From JADJOM01 sp963817435 (lineage in GTDB: Bacteria; Gemmatimonadota; Gemmatimonadetes; Gemmatimonadales; GWC2-71-9), in the NCBI GenBank assembly GCA_963817435.1, contig CAWFNY010000003.1, positions 310,001 through 374,000 of the forward strand: 64,000 nt of DNA, in the 5' to 3' direction. The notes under the pieces are model-generated. The model was given only the letters and a program-made list of their open reading frames with translations, searched no databases and had not been told where the DNA came from. Below, piece by piece: positions 52,374 to 60,968 of the stretch. The position numbers were made by a program, and so were the translations under genes. Each line of letters opens with the position of its first letter. Position 1 is the first letter of the stretch.

Positions 52374-53000
52374 TCAGACGCCCAGTCGCGCGAGCGCCCG
52401 GAGGAGATTCATGCGGGCGCGGGCTTCAAACCGCGCCGCGAAGGGCGCGGTCGAATAGATCCGTTCCCGTTCCAGAAACCCCTGGAGGATCCGGGCCCGT
52501 GTCGGGCGAAAGACGAGTTCTGGCACCCAGTCATACTCCTGGTGAATCTGCGCCTCGTACTCCTCGAATCGAGCCTCCGGGGCTCCGAGGATGGCCAGGT
52601 CGATATCCACGATGAGCGCCGGATCGCCCGGCGCGGGGATCTCGGCGTGGCGGGTGGCGAGGATCAGACCCCGGATACGGCTCACTTCCTCCGTGGTTCC
52701 ACCCGCCCGCCGCACTACCTGCTCTGCCCAGTCGGCGCTCTTCACTTCGTTGTCTGATCGACGGGTGTCGTAGACCGCGTCGTGGAACCAGAGGGCGACG
52801 GCCAGTTCACCGGGCTGTTCCGCCAACTCGAGCGCCTCGTCGAACAGATCCAGGCACTCTCCGAGGTGCTGGAGCGTGTGGTAAAACCGATCCGTTGAGC
52901 CGTACGCGGCAAGGATCGACGCCAGTACCGCCGCCTCCGGCACCGGTCTTTCCAGCAGTTCCCATCCGAAGCGCCACCGCTCCTCCCATCCCAAAGTCAT
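52374..53000 (-). CDS. HD-superfamily metal-dependent phosphohydrolase
   Basis: A 208-residue HD-domain hydrolase of the COG4339 type. The metal site is built by RFYHTLQHLGECL, WFHDAVYDT (the HD pair) and the later DIDLAILG with an aspartate. Proteins of this family cleave phosphate esters of nucleotides; the substrate here is unknown. The ATG at 53000 was preferred to a TTG three codons upstream. The gene precedes the SARP gene on the same strand, 22 bases away. Confidence 0.8.
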   Translation of the reverse strand: MTLGWEERWRFGWELLERPVPEAAVLASILAAYGSTDRFYHTLQHLGECLDLFDEALELAEQPGELAVALWFHDAVYDTRRSDNEVKSADWAEQVVRRAGGTTEEVSRIRGLILATRHAEIPAPGDPALIVDIDLAILGAPEARFEEYEAQIHQEYDWVPELVFRPTRARILQGFLERERIYSTAPFAARFEARARMNLLRALARLGV

Positions 53001-53149
53001 CGGCTGCAACGCCTTGCATCAGGTGATCGGGAGGTGATCGCGGGGTTGCCGGCAGGTCATGAGCAGGTGAACGCCGGGCCTATTGTATCCCCCGTCCGAC
53101 GGGCGAGCAAGCGGCCCGATTTCTCAAACTCCAGGTGGAGGATAGTCCC

Positions 53150-53725
53150 GTGAAGTCGATGCGATGGGCGGCGGTGATGGCGGTGGCAGCGCTGGCGGCG
53201 TGCGGTGGCGGTGACAGCACTGGCCCGGGCAATGGCGGCGGCGCCGGCCCGGCCTTCACCGCCGACGTGAGTGGTGACATCCAGACCTCGATCAAGGGTG
53301 ACGCGAAGTTCGGCGAAGCTACCGATCCGAATGCGGGGGACATCTTCGCGGTGGAGATGTCCGAGGACGATTCGACCGGCGGCGGCGTGATCCAGCTCAT
53401 CCATATCGGCACCGGCACTCCCGGCACCGGCACCTATGGGCTGGTCGATGCGGTCAACGGGAACCCTGGCGACGGCGACTGGGTGGCGGCGGCGTACGAC
53501 ACCGACAACGGCCAGCTCACGGCGAGCTTCGCGGCGACCTCGGGCTCGGTGAAGGTGACCCGCGCCGACAACGGCACCTATGAAGGCACCTTCGACTTCA
53601 TCGCGACCGGCGCGGCGGTCTCCGATCCGGGCACGGCGCTCACCATCGCGGTCAACGGGAAGTTCAAGGCGAAGAAGGCCGTTGGTCTCGCCGCGCGTTC
53701 GGCGTCGCTGATCCGGAGCCGCTGA
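53150..53725 (+). CDS. Hypothetical lipoprotein
   Basis: A 191-residue protein starting at the GTG at 53150 (GGAG upstream). The signal ends in LAAC, a lipobox, followed by a Gly/Ser/Pro linker (GGGDSTGPGNGGG). The domain that follows is beta-rich (FTADVSGDIQTSIKGDAKFG, then SVKVTRADNGTYEGTFDF). It is the first gene of a run of exported proteins and is coupled to the next by TGATG. Function unknown. Confidence 0.75.
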   Translation: MKSMRWAAVMAVAALAACGGGDSTGPGNGGGAGPAFTADVSGDIQTSIKGDAKFGEATDPNAGDIFAVEMSEDDSTGGGVIQLIHIGTGTPGTGTYGLVDAVNGNPGDGDWVAAAYDTDNGQLTASFAATSGSVKVTRADNGTYEGTFDFIATGAAVSDPGTALTIAVNGKFKAKKAVGLAARSASLIRSR

Positions 53726-54213
53726 TGCGCGCCCTCCGTCGGGTTGCCTGGCTGAGCCTCGCCGCGGTGGCGTGCGGCACCCAGCCGGCGAGGCCAGCGG
53801 CGGGGGTGGCAGTCGATCTCGGTGGGGGTCCCAACCCGGGCCGCTATCAGAGTGAGAAGTCGATCCCGACCTGCAGTCGCGGGCTGGTCGGCCGGGGCAG
53901 CTGGGCAATTCAGTACTCGGACTGGACCGGACCACGGTCGGGGCTCAGGAGCCTGCAACTGGTGGTGCCCGCTCCGGAGCAGCCCGACGACTTCTACCTC
54001 GGCATGGTGTTCGGCGACTTCTTCGCCGGCACCGTCCACGAGATCGAAACCCGCGCATCGGCTCCGGCGGCGCGCGGACGTGGCAAGGTCATCGTGCGCC
54101 CCCTCGGACGCGGCACGGTGGTAATGGTCACCGGAAAGACGGACCGAGACGTCGCCATCTCGGCAACGATCACATGTCAGACCCCAGACTCGACGGAAGG
54201 AACCGTACCATGA
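53725..54213 (+). CDS. Hypothetical lipoprotein
   Basis: A 162-residue protein. The signal peptide ends VACGTQ, a lipobox-like site. The mature part has YQSEKSIPTCSRGLVGRG and a series of short strands (FYLGMVFGDFF, TVVMVTGKTDRDVAIS), ending in a second cysteine (TITCQTP). Overlaps the preceding stop and the following ATG, so translation of the three genes is coupled. Function unknown. Confidence 0.7.
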   Translation: MRALRRVAWLSLAAVACGTQPARPAAGVAVDLGGGPNPGRYQSEKSIPTCSRGLVGRGSWAIQYSDWTGPRSGLRSLQLVVPAPEQPDDFYLGMVFGDFFAGTVHEIETRASAPAARGRGKVIVRPLGRGTVVMVTGKTDRDVAISATITCQTPDSTEGTVP

Positions 54214-55064
54214 CACGCAACGCCCTCTCACCGACCCGTTATCTGGGCACCGCTGCCCTCGCAGCCGGCGCCGCCATGTCCCTGATGGCCATGAACTGGG
54301 CCCCCCGGACCGCGCCGACCAAGCCCACCACGCTGCGCATCGTGGCTCGCGATTACGCCTACGATGTCCCGGCCAGCGTCCCGTCCGGCCCCACGCGGAT
54401 CGAGCTGGTCAATCACGGCGAGAACATGCACCACGCGCAGCTGGTGCGGCTGGAACAGGGCAAGACGCTCGCCGACCTCGCGGCCTTTCCGCACGATGCG
54501 CCGCCTCCGTCGTGGGTGGTGATGCTCGGCGGCCCAGGCGCGGTCGGTCCCGGCGATTCGAGCACCGTCATCGAGACGCTCACCCCCGGGAACTACGCGG
54601 TGCTCTGCTTCATCCCGGGCTCGGACAACGTCCCGCACGTGGCCAAGGGGATGGCGGCCGGCTTCACCGTGACGGCCAGCGCCAACGGGGCCAGCATGCC
54701 CAAGGCGGAGACGACGGTCAAGCTGGTGGACTTCGGGTTCGTCCCCTCGCGCCCCCTTCACAAGGGCCGGCAGCTGGTCCGGGTCGTGAACGAGGCGGCG
54801 CAGCCGCATGAGTTCGTGATCTTCAGGCTGCTGCCTGGCAAGACGCCGGCCGATCTGTACCAGTGGCAGATGTCGCTGCAGGGTCCGCCCCCGGCGGAGC
54901 TGCTGGGGGGCACGGTCGGACTGTGGAAGGGGTCGGAGGCGCTGGTGGACGTGACGCTTGAGCCGGGGGACTACGTGTTCACCTGCTTCATCCCGGATGC
55001 CAAGGACGGCAAGCCGCACTTCATGCACGGCATGTCGCTGCCGTTCACGATAGCGGCGCACTGA
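54210..55064 (+). CDS. Exported protein with two cupredoxin-like domains
   Basis: A 284-residue protein. An N-terminal hydrophobic segment (AALAAGAAMSLMAMN) acts as signal or anchor. Two copper-type domains follow. The first has HAQLVRLEQG and CFIPGSDNVPHVAKGM. The second has HEFVIFRLLPG and CFIPDAKDGKPHFMHGM. Each copy therefore keeps a histidine, cysteine, histidine and methionine, the ligands of a type 1 copper site. Unlike plastocyanin, a tandem arrangement is unusual. An electron-transfer or copper-handling role is inferred. Starts at the ATG overlapping the upstream stop. Confidence 0.8.
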   Translation: MTRNALSPTRYLGTAALAAGAAMSLMAMNWAPRTAPTKPTTLRIVARDYAYDVPASVPSGPTRIELVNHGENMHHAQLVRLEQGKTLADLAAFPHDAPPPSWVVMLGGPGAVGPGDSSTVIETLTPGNYAVLCFIPGSDNVPHVAKGMAAGFTVTASANGASMPKAETTVKLVDFGFVPSRPLHKGRQLVRVVNEAAQPHEFVIFRLLPGKTPADLYQWQMSLQGPPPAELLGGTVGLWKGSEALVDVTLEPGDYVFTCFIPDAKDGKPHFMHGMSLPFTIAAH

Positions 55065-55180
55065 ACGAAAGGCGGGGGCGGCGGCTGTACCGCGCCGCCT
55101 CCGGCCGACGGGAGCTGCTCCTGACGAATGCCTCCGGCAACGTCGAGGGACTCTACACACTGAAGGGCGGAGCCTGAACC

Positions 55181-55789
55181 ATGACACCGAGCGATAGCTG
55201 GGCCGCCATCGCGGCGAGGACGACGCGCATGCTGACCGAGCGCACGACGCGGATCGTCAATGCAGTACCCGAGAGCCATGGAACCTGTCAGGCAACCGTT
55301 CTGGGCGCCGTCCGGCAGTCGTTCCGTGGTGATGCCGAGTTTGCGGGGCCGCACCGGTCGCAGGGGCCCGGCGTCGTGCTCCATCTGAAGGACCGCTCGG
55401 GAGTGGCGGCGATCGACCTGATCTATCGTGGCGCCACCCTGCCGATCGGCGTGGCCGGGATCGGTGATGCGCCGACCGTTCCGCCGGGGGCGGGCGAGTG
55501 GCTCGCGCTCTTCAGCACCAGCGATGGCGAAGAGCTCTCCGAGGTGTTCTTCGCGGTGGGCGGCGAGGTGCGCCTGCATCCGCTCGCCGGCGGCTACCTC
55601 GGCGGCCAGTTCGCCTTCCAGGCGCGGAGCGGACCACAGGATCCCGCGTCGTCCCGGAGCGTCACCGTCACCGGGTACTTCTGCGCCCGGCCAGCGGTCG
55701 ACCCGCTGCCCCTGACCGCAGGAAGGCTGACCTGGGACTGGGACCTGTCGGGGCTCGGCCTCGACGAAGCGGACCTCGGATTCAACTGA
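55181..55789 (+). CDS. Hypothetical soluble protein
   Basis: A 202-residue protein that I do not recognise. No signal peptide is visible (MTPSDSWAAIAARTTRMLTE). The middle is beta-rich (GVVLHLKDRSGVAAIDLIYR, ALFSTSDGEELSEVFFAVGG) and the end is acidic (LGLDEADLGFN). It lies between the cupredoxin protein and the protease and shares their direction, so it probably belongs to the same cluster. Confidence 0.6.
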   Translation: MTPSDSWAAIAARTTRMLTERTTRIVNAVPESHGTCQATVLGAVRQSFRGDAEFAGPHRSQGPGVVLHLKDRSGVAAIDLIYRGATLPIGVAGIGDAPTVPPGAGEWLALFSTSDGEELSEVFFAVGGEVRLHPLAGGYLGGQFAFQARSGPQDPASSRSVTVTGYFCARPAVDPLPLTAGRLTWDWDLSGLGLDEADLGFN

Positions 55790-55925
55790 CGCGCGGGGCT
55801 GAGAGTTCCGGCGGGGACGATGCGTCCCTCGCTTGCCACTCTCCGACTGCGCAGGCAGAAAAATCACGATCCGGGGGCAACCCCGGATCTCCACCGTGTC
55901 ACGACTGATGCTGAGGGAGCGACCA

Positions 55926-57887
55926 ATGAAGGCACTGAAGCGCATCGGCCTGCTGGCCACACTCATTACCGCCGCGGCCTGCGGCAGCAGCACCGATCCG
56001 GGGGGCGGGGGTGGTGGTGGGGGTGGCGGCGGGGGCAATGCCGAATGGACCGTGATGGTCTACATGGCTGCGGACAACAGCCTCGCGGTGCAGGGGGTGC
56101 TCGACCTGGACGAGATGGAGGACGCCGGCGTCGATCCGAACGTCAACGTCGTCGTCCAGGCGGAGTTCAACCCGGACGTGCTCAGCCAGTACCAATGTGA
56201 TGCGTCGTGCTTCAATCGGCCGAACTTCAACACCTTCCGGTATTCGATCGAGCAGGCCGGCGGCAGCGTGAAGAACGGCCCCGACCGGGGTCCGGTGCAG
56301 GACATCGGAAACGTCGACATGACGAATCCGGCGACGCTCGCGAACTTCATCCAGTGGGCCAAGCAGAACCATCCGGCCAACCACTACCTGCTGGTGTTGT
56401 GGAATCATGGCGGTGGCTATGCGGGTCTGCTGCAGGATCAGACCAGCGCCGGCAGCGGTCTGATGTCGCTCGCGCAGCTCAAGACCGCGCTCGGCGGCGC
56501 TGGCCAGCTCGACGTCATCGACTTCGACATGTGCCTCATGGCCGGGTATGAGACACTGAGCAAGCTGGTCGGGCTCACCGACTTCGCGGTCATGTCGGAA
56601 GAGGTCGTTCCGGGCGAAGGGAACCCCTACACGAGCATCATCGACGCGATTCAGGCTGCGCCGACGATGACGCCGCAGACGCTCGCGAGCACCCTGGTCG
56701 ACCGGTTCAACACCTCGTACCTCGGCAGCAAGGCCTCGACCACCAAGTCCGCCTACGACATGGCGGGGTTCGTCAATTTCGACATGGCACTCAATGCGCT
56801 CGCCGGTGACCTGCAGGCGGGACTGGCGGGTGGGCTCGGGACCACCATCAGTCAGGCGGCCGCGGTGAGCCAGAAGTTCAGCTACTCGGAGCTCACCGAT
56901 GTCGTCAGCTTCCTCGACTCGCTGAATGCGCGTGTTGCCGGACAGACCGCGCTGCAGCAGAAGATCGCCGCCGTGCGGGCCCAGGCGCTGAGTCCGAGCT
57001 TCCGCCTCATCTCCCGGGCGCGCAACGGCACCGGGAGCGGTCAGCAGACGGCCTCCGACGTCGCGCGGGCCACCGGTCTGCACATCGTGCTGCCCAGCGG
57101 CGTGGGGAGCGACAATTTCAACGCCAATGGCCCGCAGAGTCTCGCCACCTATCAGGCCCAGTACCCCGGAAAGGCGTGGACCAGCTTCCTCACCGCCTAC
57201 ACGACCGGCGGCGGACAGACCGCGAATACGATGGTCGATCAGGGCAACGGCAGCGCCTTCGAGGCCTATCTCGTCTGGGACCAGGCCGCCATCGCGGCCG
57301 GTGCCGATATCGACTTCTGGGTGCTCGAGCCGGATGGCAACATCTATATCCCGGCCTTCGGAAGCGTTTCGGCCAACGGCACCCTGTCGAACGACTCCTA
57401 CTCGGATGGCGTCAACTTCGAGGGCTACCTGACGAATCGGTACATCCAGGCCGGCACCTACAAGATCTACGCGAACCTGTGGCGGGACCCGAACGATCAT
57501 CAGCCGATCTACGACCTCGCCTATCGGCTAGCGCAGAGCGACACCTTCAGCCTGCTGCTCACCGGGGCCGGCGGGGCGCCTGACACCTTGTCGCTGGCGA
57601 CGTCGTGGCTCAACGATCCGAACCCGACCCTGTCCAGCGTCGAGGCCGGCGCGTACACCGATCTCAAGTACGTGGCGTTCACCAGCTTCCCGTCGCCGCC
57701 GCCATTCGGCGGGGTGCGTCAGCCTGGCCAGGGCGGTGTGGCGCTGTCGCGGGCGAACACCCATGACATCACGCCCGCCCAGATCGCCACGATCCGACGG
57801 CTGACGGCGGCGCGTGCAGCCAGCCGGCCCGAGTCCTCAAGCCAGCGCTTCGGCCAGCCGATGCCCTTCCCCCGTGGAGGTCACTGA
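55926..57887 (+). CDS. Lipoprotein clostripain-like cysteine protease (peptidase C11)
   Basis: A 653-residue protein. The signal ends TAAAC, a lipobox-like site, then a linker with 12 consecutive glycines. The C11 catalytic pair is visible: the histidine in LLVLWNHGGGYAGLL and the cysteine in VIDFDMCLMAGYETL. The N-terminal strand WTVMVYMAADNSLA is the family start. A C-terminal beta-rich domain (from about residue 430) may bind substrate or calcium. GGGAG precedes the ATG at 55926. The protein is surface or periplasmic; targets are unknown. Confidence 0.88.
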   Translation: MKALKRIGLLATLITAAACGSSTDPGGGGGGGGGGGGNAEWTVMVYMAADNSLAVQGVLDLDEMEDAGVDPNVNVVVQAEFNPDVLSQYQCDASCFNRPNFNTFRYSIEQAGGSVKNGPDRGPVQDIGNVDMTNPATLANFIQWAKQNHPANHYLLVLWNHGGGYAGLLQDQTSAGSGLMSLAQLKTALGGAGQLDVIDFDMCLMAGYETLSKLVGLTDFAVMSEEVVPGEGNPYTSIIDAIQAAPTMTPQTLASTLVDRFNTSYLGSKASTTKSAYDMAGFVNFDMALNALAGDLQAGLAGGLGTTISQAAAVSQKFSYSELTDVVSFLDSLNARVAGQTALQQKIAAVRAQALSPSFRLISRARNGTGSGQQTASDVARATGLHIVLPSGVGSDNFNANGPQSLATYQAQYPGKAWTSFLTAYTTGGGQTANTMVDQGNGSAFEAYLVWDQAAIAAGADIDFWVLEPDGNIYIPAFGSVSANGTLSNDSYSDGVNFEGYLTNRYIQAGTYKIYANLWRDPNDHQPIYDLAYRLAQSDTFSLLLTGAGGAPDTLSLATSWLNDPNPTLSSVEAGAYTDLKYVAFTSFPSPPPFGGVRQPGQGGVALSRANTHDITPAQIATIRRLTAARAASRPESSSQRFGQPMPFPRGGH

Positions 57888-58279
57888 TGCGCGCCCTTCT
57901 CTTCACCGCCGCGATGATGGCGGGCTGCCGTCCCGGGAATCACACGACGCCGGCGCCGAACGGTGGTCCGTTGCGGACCACCGTGCACGCCCTGCTCACG
58001 ACCCCTTCACTCGTCGGTCGCACCGTGGAAGTGAACGGGCGCTGCCTCGGCTACTCCTCGCCGACGATCGCGAAGGGCGCCCCGCCGCTCACCCGGAGCG
58101 ATTGGCAGCTCGAAGATCAGGGGGAGGCCATCTGGGTCAGCGGACCGCTCCCCGCTGGATGCACGTCGACCATCCCGGCCACCGCGCCGGGACTGGTGAC
58201 GGCGACCGTCGCGCAGGATACCCTGCCGGGTCTGGGCGGTCAGGCCGCCCTGGCACGGCAATACCTCATCCGGAACTGA
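57887..58279 (+). CDS. Hypothetical lipoprotein
   Basis: A 130-residue protein starting at an ATG that overlaps the protease stop. The signal ends MAGC, a lipobox. The mature part has a strand-rich fold (GRTVEVNGRCLGYSSPTIAK, then SDWQLEDQGEAIWVSGPLP), which resembles a small OB fold. Two cysteines could form a disulfide. Coupled to the protease, so it may be a partner or inhibitor; this is inference. Confidence 0.65.
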   Translation: MRALLFTAAMMAGCRPGNHTTPAPNGGPLRTTVHALLTTPSLVGRTVEVNGRCLGYSSPTIAKGAPPLTRSDWQLEDQGEAIWVSGPLPAGCTSTIPATAPGLVTATVAQDTLPGLGGQAALARQYLIRN

Positions 58280-58292
58280 AGGAGTCTCACTC

Positions 58293-58808
58293 ATGCATGC
58301 GGTGCTCATCGCTCTACGGGTCGTACACATCGTCACCGGCGTCTTCTGGGCGGGCGCGGTGCTCTTCATCAACGTGCTGCTCCTGCCGAGTATCGGCGCG
58401 GCGGGCCCCGCTGGAGGGCGAGTCATGACCGAACTCAAGCAGCGGAAGCAGCACGCGGTCCTGTTCTGGACGTCGAGCCTGGCGGTCCTATCGGGGCTCT
58501 CGCTCCTCTGGATCGACTCGGGTGGATTTTCCCACGACTGGTTTCGGGCGCCAATCGGTATGGCCCTGAGCTTCGGCGGTCTGGCGGCCCTGACCGGGTT
58601 CATGCTGGGATTGCTGGGCGCCCGGCCGCTCGCCATCCGGATGGAAGCGGTGCAGGCTGAGATGGCACGGGCGAGCACCGATGCACTCCGGCAATCCTAC
58701 GCATCGCACCTGGCGGAAATCCGGGGCCGGTTCGTGGTGTTCGGGGGGTTGACCTCCGCCAGTCTCGGTATCGCCGTCATCGCAATGGCGGTTGCGCGGT
58801 ATATGTAG
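58293..58808 (+). CDS. Integral membrane protein, CopD/DUF2269-like
   Basis: A 171-residue protein with four predicted membrane helices (about 6-26, 56-76, 86-108 and 148-168). The first helix has RVVHIVTGVFWAGAVLF with a central histidine, as in CopD and DUF2269 proteins that bind heme or copper. The last helix lacks an obvious partner histidine. GGAG precedes the ATG at 58293. The copper-type proteins nearby make a metal role plausible. Confidence 0.65.
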   Translation: MHAVLIALRVVHIVTGVFWAGAVLFINVLLLPSIGAAGPAGGRVMTELKQRKQHAVLFWTSSLAVLSGLSLLWIDSGGFSHDWFRAPIGMALSFGGLAALTGFMLGLLGARPLAIRMEAVQAEMARASTDALRQSYASHLAEIRGRFVVFGGLTSASLGIAVIAMAVARYM

Positions 58809-58835
58809 CCGACCAGGAGCGGCGTGAAGCAGGCA

Positions 58836-58865
58836 CGGCGGGCGGGCCAGGTGGCCCGCCCGCCG
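58836..58865. terminator. Terminator hairpin between convergent genes
   Basis: A 13-bp perfect stem, with arms at 58836-58848 and 58853-58865 (CGGCGGGCGGGCC against its complement), closes a 4-base loop. It lies between the membrane-protein gene and the convergent plastocyanin-like gene and can serve both. Confidence 0.65.
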
Positions 58866-58896
58866 CTGCATCATGGCCCTCGAGAGAGGGAGATGC

Positions 58897-59283
58897 TCAG
58901 GGTGTCACGATCACGGTGCCCACCATCGTGGGATGGTTGCTGCAGTGATAGCCATAGGTGCCGGGGGTCGTGAAGGTGAAGCTGAAGCTTGACCTCGGAG
59001 CTATCTGCCCCGAACCGAACAGGCCGCTATCCGACGTGACGGTATGATCGACGCCGGACCCGCCGTACGATCCACCGGTATAGTCGGAGTTGCCCCAGCG
59101 CACCGTCTGTTTCGCCGCCAGGCTGATCGTGAGCGGGTTCGGCGCAAAGGCCCCCGAACCCAGCGTCTGCGCGTTGAGCTTGATCGTCACATCGGGATGC
59201 AGGGCGTTGGTCGGTGAGGTGGCGCTGCTGCATCCGGCGAGCAGCACCAGCATCAGGGCGAAAGCGGTCTTGCCGTCCATCAT
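58897..59283 (-). CDS. Plastocyanin-like copper lipoprotein
   Basis: A 128-residue protein with the signal LVLLAGC (lipobox) and one cupredoxin domain. The type 1 copper ligands are visible: histidine in VDHTVTSD, then CSNHPTM (cysteine, histidine, methionine). The strand FTFTTPGTYGYHC just before is typical. The start is the ATG at 59283; a second ATG directly follows. It ends a short leftward unit with the DUF4142 gene, which lies 4 bases upstream. Confidence 0.88.
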   Translation of the reverse strand: MMDGKTAFALMLVLLAGCSSATSPTNALHPDVTIKLNAQTLGSGAFAPNPLTISLAAKQTVRWGNSDYTGGSYGGSGVDHTVTSDSGLFGSGQIAPRSSFSFTFTTPGTYGYHCSNHPTMVGTVIVTP

Positions 59284-59287
59284 GGCA

Positions 59288-59755
59288 TCAGTCTCCCAGT
59301 TTTGCGCGAAGATTCTTCGCCATCTCCAGGTGGCCGACAAAGGCCGGCGCCACTTTCTCTTCGAGCGCCTTGAGTTCGGCGTTCTGGGTGGCGGGGAGCA
59401 GTGTCCTAGTCACCGCGTCGATGACCGCCTGGTGAAACGCGATCTCGTGGTCCAGAAAGGCCCGGTCGAAGGCCGCGCCTTTCTTGCTCTTCAGGCTGGC
59501 CATCGCCGCGGCATGCAGCGCGGCTCCCTGATCGCCCGCCGGAAGCACCGGGACCACGCCGAGCTTGTTCGCCAGATCCCGGCCCAGCTGGCGGACGCTG
59601 GTGTGCGCATCGGCGAAGGACTGTCCGAGTTCGCGCACCTCTTTGCTGCTGCCATATGCCGCGGCCAGGCGGCCAGTTTCGATGTCCGCGGTGTTCGCGG
59701 CGTCGAAGATCGCCACAATGTTGACGTCGGACAGGGTCTGTGCAGTCACAGCCAT
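59288..59755 (-). CDS. DUF4142 protein lacking its signal peptide
   Basis: A 155-residue DUF4142 domain (ferritin-like four-helix bundle): AIFDAANTADIETGRLAAAY, then FADAHTSVRQLGRDLA, FDRAFLDHEIAFHQAVIDAV. Members are normally exported and lipid- or periplasm-located. Here the open frame begins MAVTAQTLSDVN, which looks like the mature end of the signal sequence; no signal peptide is encoded in frame. Two truncated genes meet at this spot, see the next entry. It may be non-functional or mislocalised. Confidence 0.75.
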   Translation of the reverse strand: MAVTAQTLSDVNIVAIFDAANTADIETGRLAAAYGSSKEVRELGQSFADAHTSVRQLGRDLANKLGVVPVLPAGDQGAALHAAAMASLKSKKGAAFDRAFLDHEIAFHQAVIDAVTRTLLPATQNAELKALEEKVAPAFVGHLEMAKNLRAKLGD

Positions 59756-59756
59756 C

Positions 59757-60005
59757 GGTTCGCGGCGGGACCGATTGCTGGCTGCGGCTCGCACACTGGA
59801 GGATTTCGGTGGCAGGGTCCGTCTGGAGGCGAGTGGACGAAGTGCAGCCCTGGTCGCCTCGGGATGTCCGATCGGTGAGGTGGTGCGCGCCCACCCGGAG
59901 GCCTGCCGGGTGGTCGAGACGATCGTGGAGGAGATCTCGGGCGTGAAGGTCCGCGAGCAATGTGACCGCGGAGAGCGGCCGAGGTGCACGTTCGTGGCCG
60001 AATAG
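59757..60005 (+). pseudogene. C-terminal fragment of a COG2345-type transcriptional regulator
   Basis: The plus strand encodes about 83 residues that resemble the C-terminal part of helix-turn-helix regulators of the COG2345 group. Key residues are GCPIGEVVRAHPEACRVVE, then SGVKVREQCDRGERPRCTF, a cysteine-rich region that binds a metal or Fe-S cluster in the family. The winged-helix N-terminal half (about 130 residues) is absent: upstream of 59757 the same strand is antisense to the DUF4142 gene. I see no start codon near the homologous segment. It is either a remnant or the product of a deletion. Confidence 0.7.
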
Positions 60006-60045
60006 GAGGAGCGCCGAAGGCCTGGAAGCCGGAGCCTGAAGCAAT

Positions 60046-60078
60046 CGACCCCCCGATGCGCGTTGCGTCGGGGGGTCG
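60046..60078 (+). terminator. Terminator hairpin after the regulator fragment
   Basis: CGACCCCCCGA pairs with TCGGGGGGTCG (11 bp, 11-base loop) and is followed by TCGTCTTCG. It sits 40 bases after the fragment's stop codon, as expected for a once-functional gene, and also faces the convergent rhomboid gene. Confidence 0.65.
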
Positions 60079-60106
60079 TCGTCTTCGAGGCGGCTCGGAA
60101 TTGCGC

Positions 60107-60961
60107 CTAGTTGATTTCCCGCTGCTTCCGCTTGCTCACCTCGTCGAGGAATCGGCGCTCCTCATGGGTGAGACTCTCGATGCCCTTGGCGCTGATCTTG
60201 TCGAGGACGCGGTCAACTTCCGCGGCCACGGGGTCGCTCCCCGGGCGGTTGGGCAGCGGACGGGAGGGGGCTGCTGGCGCATGCGGATCCGAGTCACGGG
60301 TCGCGGCAGTCTGCTGCACCATCACGACCCGCTCCGGCTGCTGTCTCGGGGTCGGCGCCGGCCGGCGGTGCGACAGCGCCTGGATCTTGAAGAACATCCA
60401 GCCGGCGAGCATCCCGCCCAGATGGGCCTCATGGGCGACGCCGTCCTGTACCCACCGGGCGAACACCAGATCCAGCACCGCGAGACCGATCACGAGGGTC
60501 CGGGCCCGGATCGGGACCGGGATCGGAAACACCATGATCTCCGCATCCGGCCAGAACATCGCAAAGGCCACCGCGATCCCCAGCACCGCGCCCGACGCTC
60601 CGATGATCGGGCTCTGCGGAATGGCCAGACTCAGCAGCAGGGAGAAAATCGCGGCCCCGATGCCACAGTAGATGTAGTAGAACAGGAACGACCGTGAACC
60701 CATTCGGCTTTCGACTGCCGTCCCGAACAGGTAGAGGCCCAGCATGTTGGTGGCGAGGTGCAGGATGCTGGAGTGCACGAACAGGTACGACAGCGCCCCC
60801 CACGGCCGACTGGAGAGACTCGCCGGGTCCATGGCGAGAACGGCCCGGATTTCCGGGGAGGTGAAGACCGTCTCCAGCAGCAACTGCGCGACCGCGGTGA
60901 CCGCGATCAGGCGGGCCACCGAGGGCGTCAGTCGAGGGAACGTCGGGCTGCTGAATGACAT
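60107..60961 (-). CDS. Rhomboid family serine protease with C-terminal DUF6576-like region
   Basis: A 284-residue intramembrane protease. Six predicted helices; the catalytic serine is in GASGAVLGIAVAF and the histidine in AHEAHLGGMLAGWMF. The N-terminal loop has the YLFVHSSILHLATNMLGLYLF motif. The cytoplasmic tail (about 215-284) ends in a helical module EVDRVLDKISAKGIESLTHE. The ATG at 60961 was chosen as the first one followed by a membrane helix; a longer frame upstream lacks homology. It follows the ddl gene by 7 bases. Confidence 0.9.
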   Translation of the reverse strand: MSFSSPTFPRLTPSVARLIAVTAVAQLLLETVFTSPEIRAVLAMDPASLSSRPWGALSYLFVHSSILHLATNMLGLYLFGTAVESRMGSRSFLFYYIYCGIGAAIFSLLLSLAIPQSPIIGASGAVLGIAVAFAMFWPDAEIMVFPIPVPIRARTLVIGLAVLDLVFARWVQDGVAHEAHLGGMLAGWMFFKIQALSHRRPAPTPRQQPERVVMVQQTAATRDSDPHAPAAPSRPLPNRPGSDPVAAEVDRVLDKISAKGIESLTHEERRFLDEVSKRKQREIN

Positions 60962-60968
60962 GGGGCGC

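Noticed and set aside
55061..55165. A 34-codon coding-like stretch after the tandem cupredoxin gene (RELLLTNASGNVEGLYTLKG)
   Set aside because: The frame looks like the C-terminus of some protein and has GC-rich third positions, but no start codon and no upstream part are present, so it cannot be supported as a gene.
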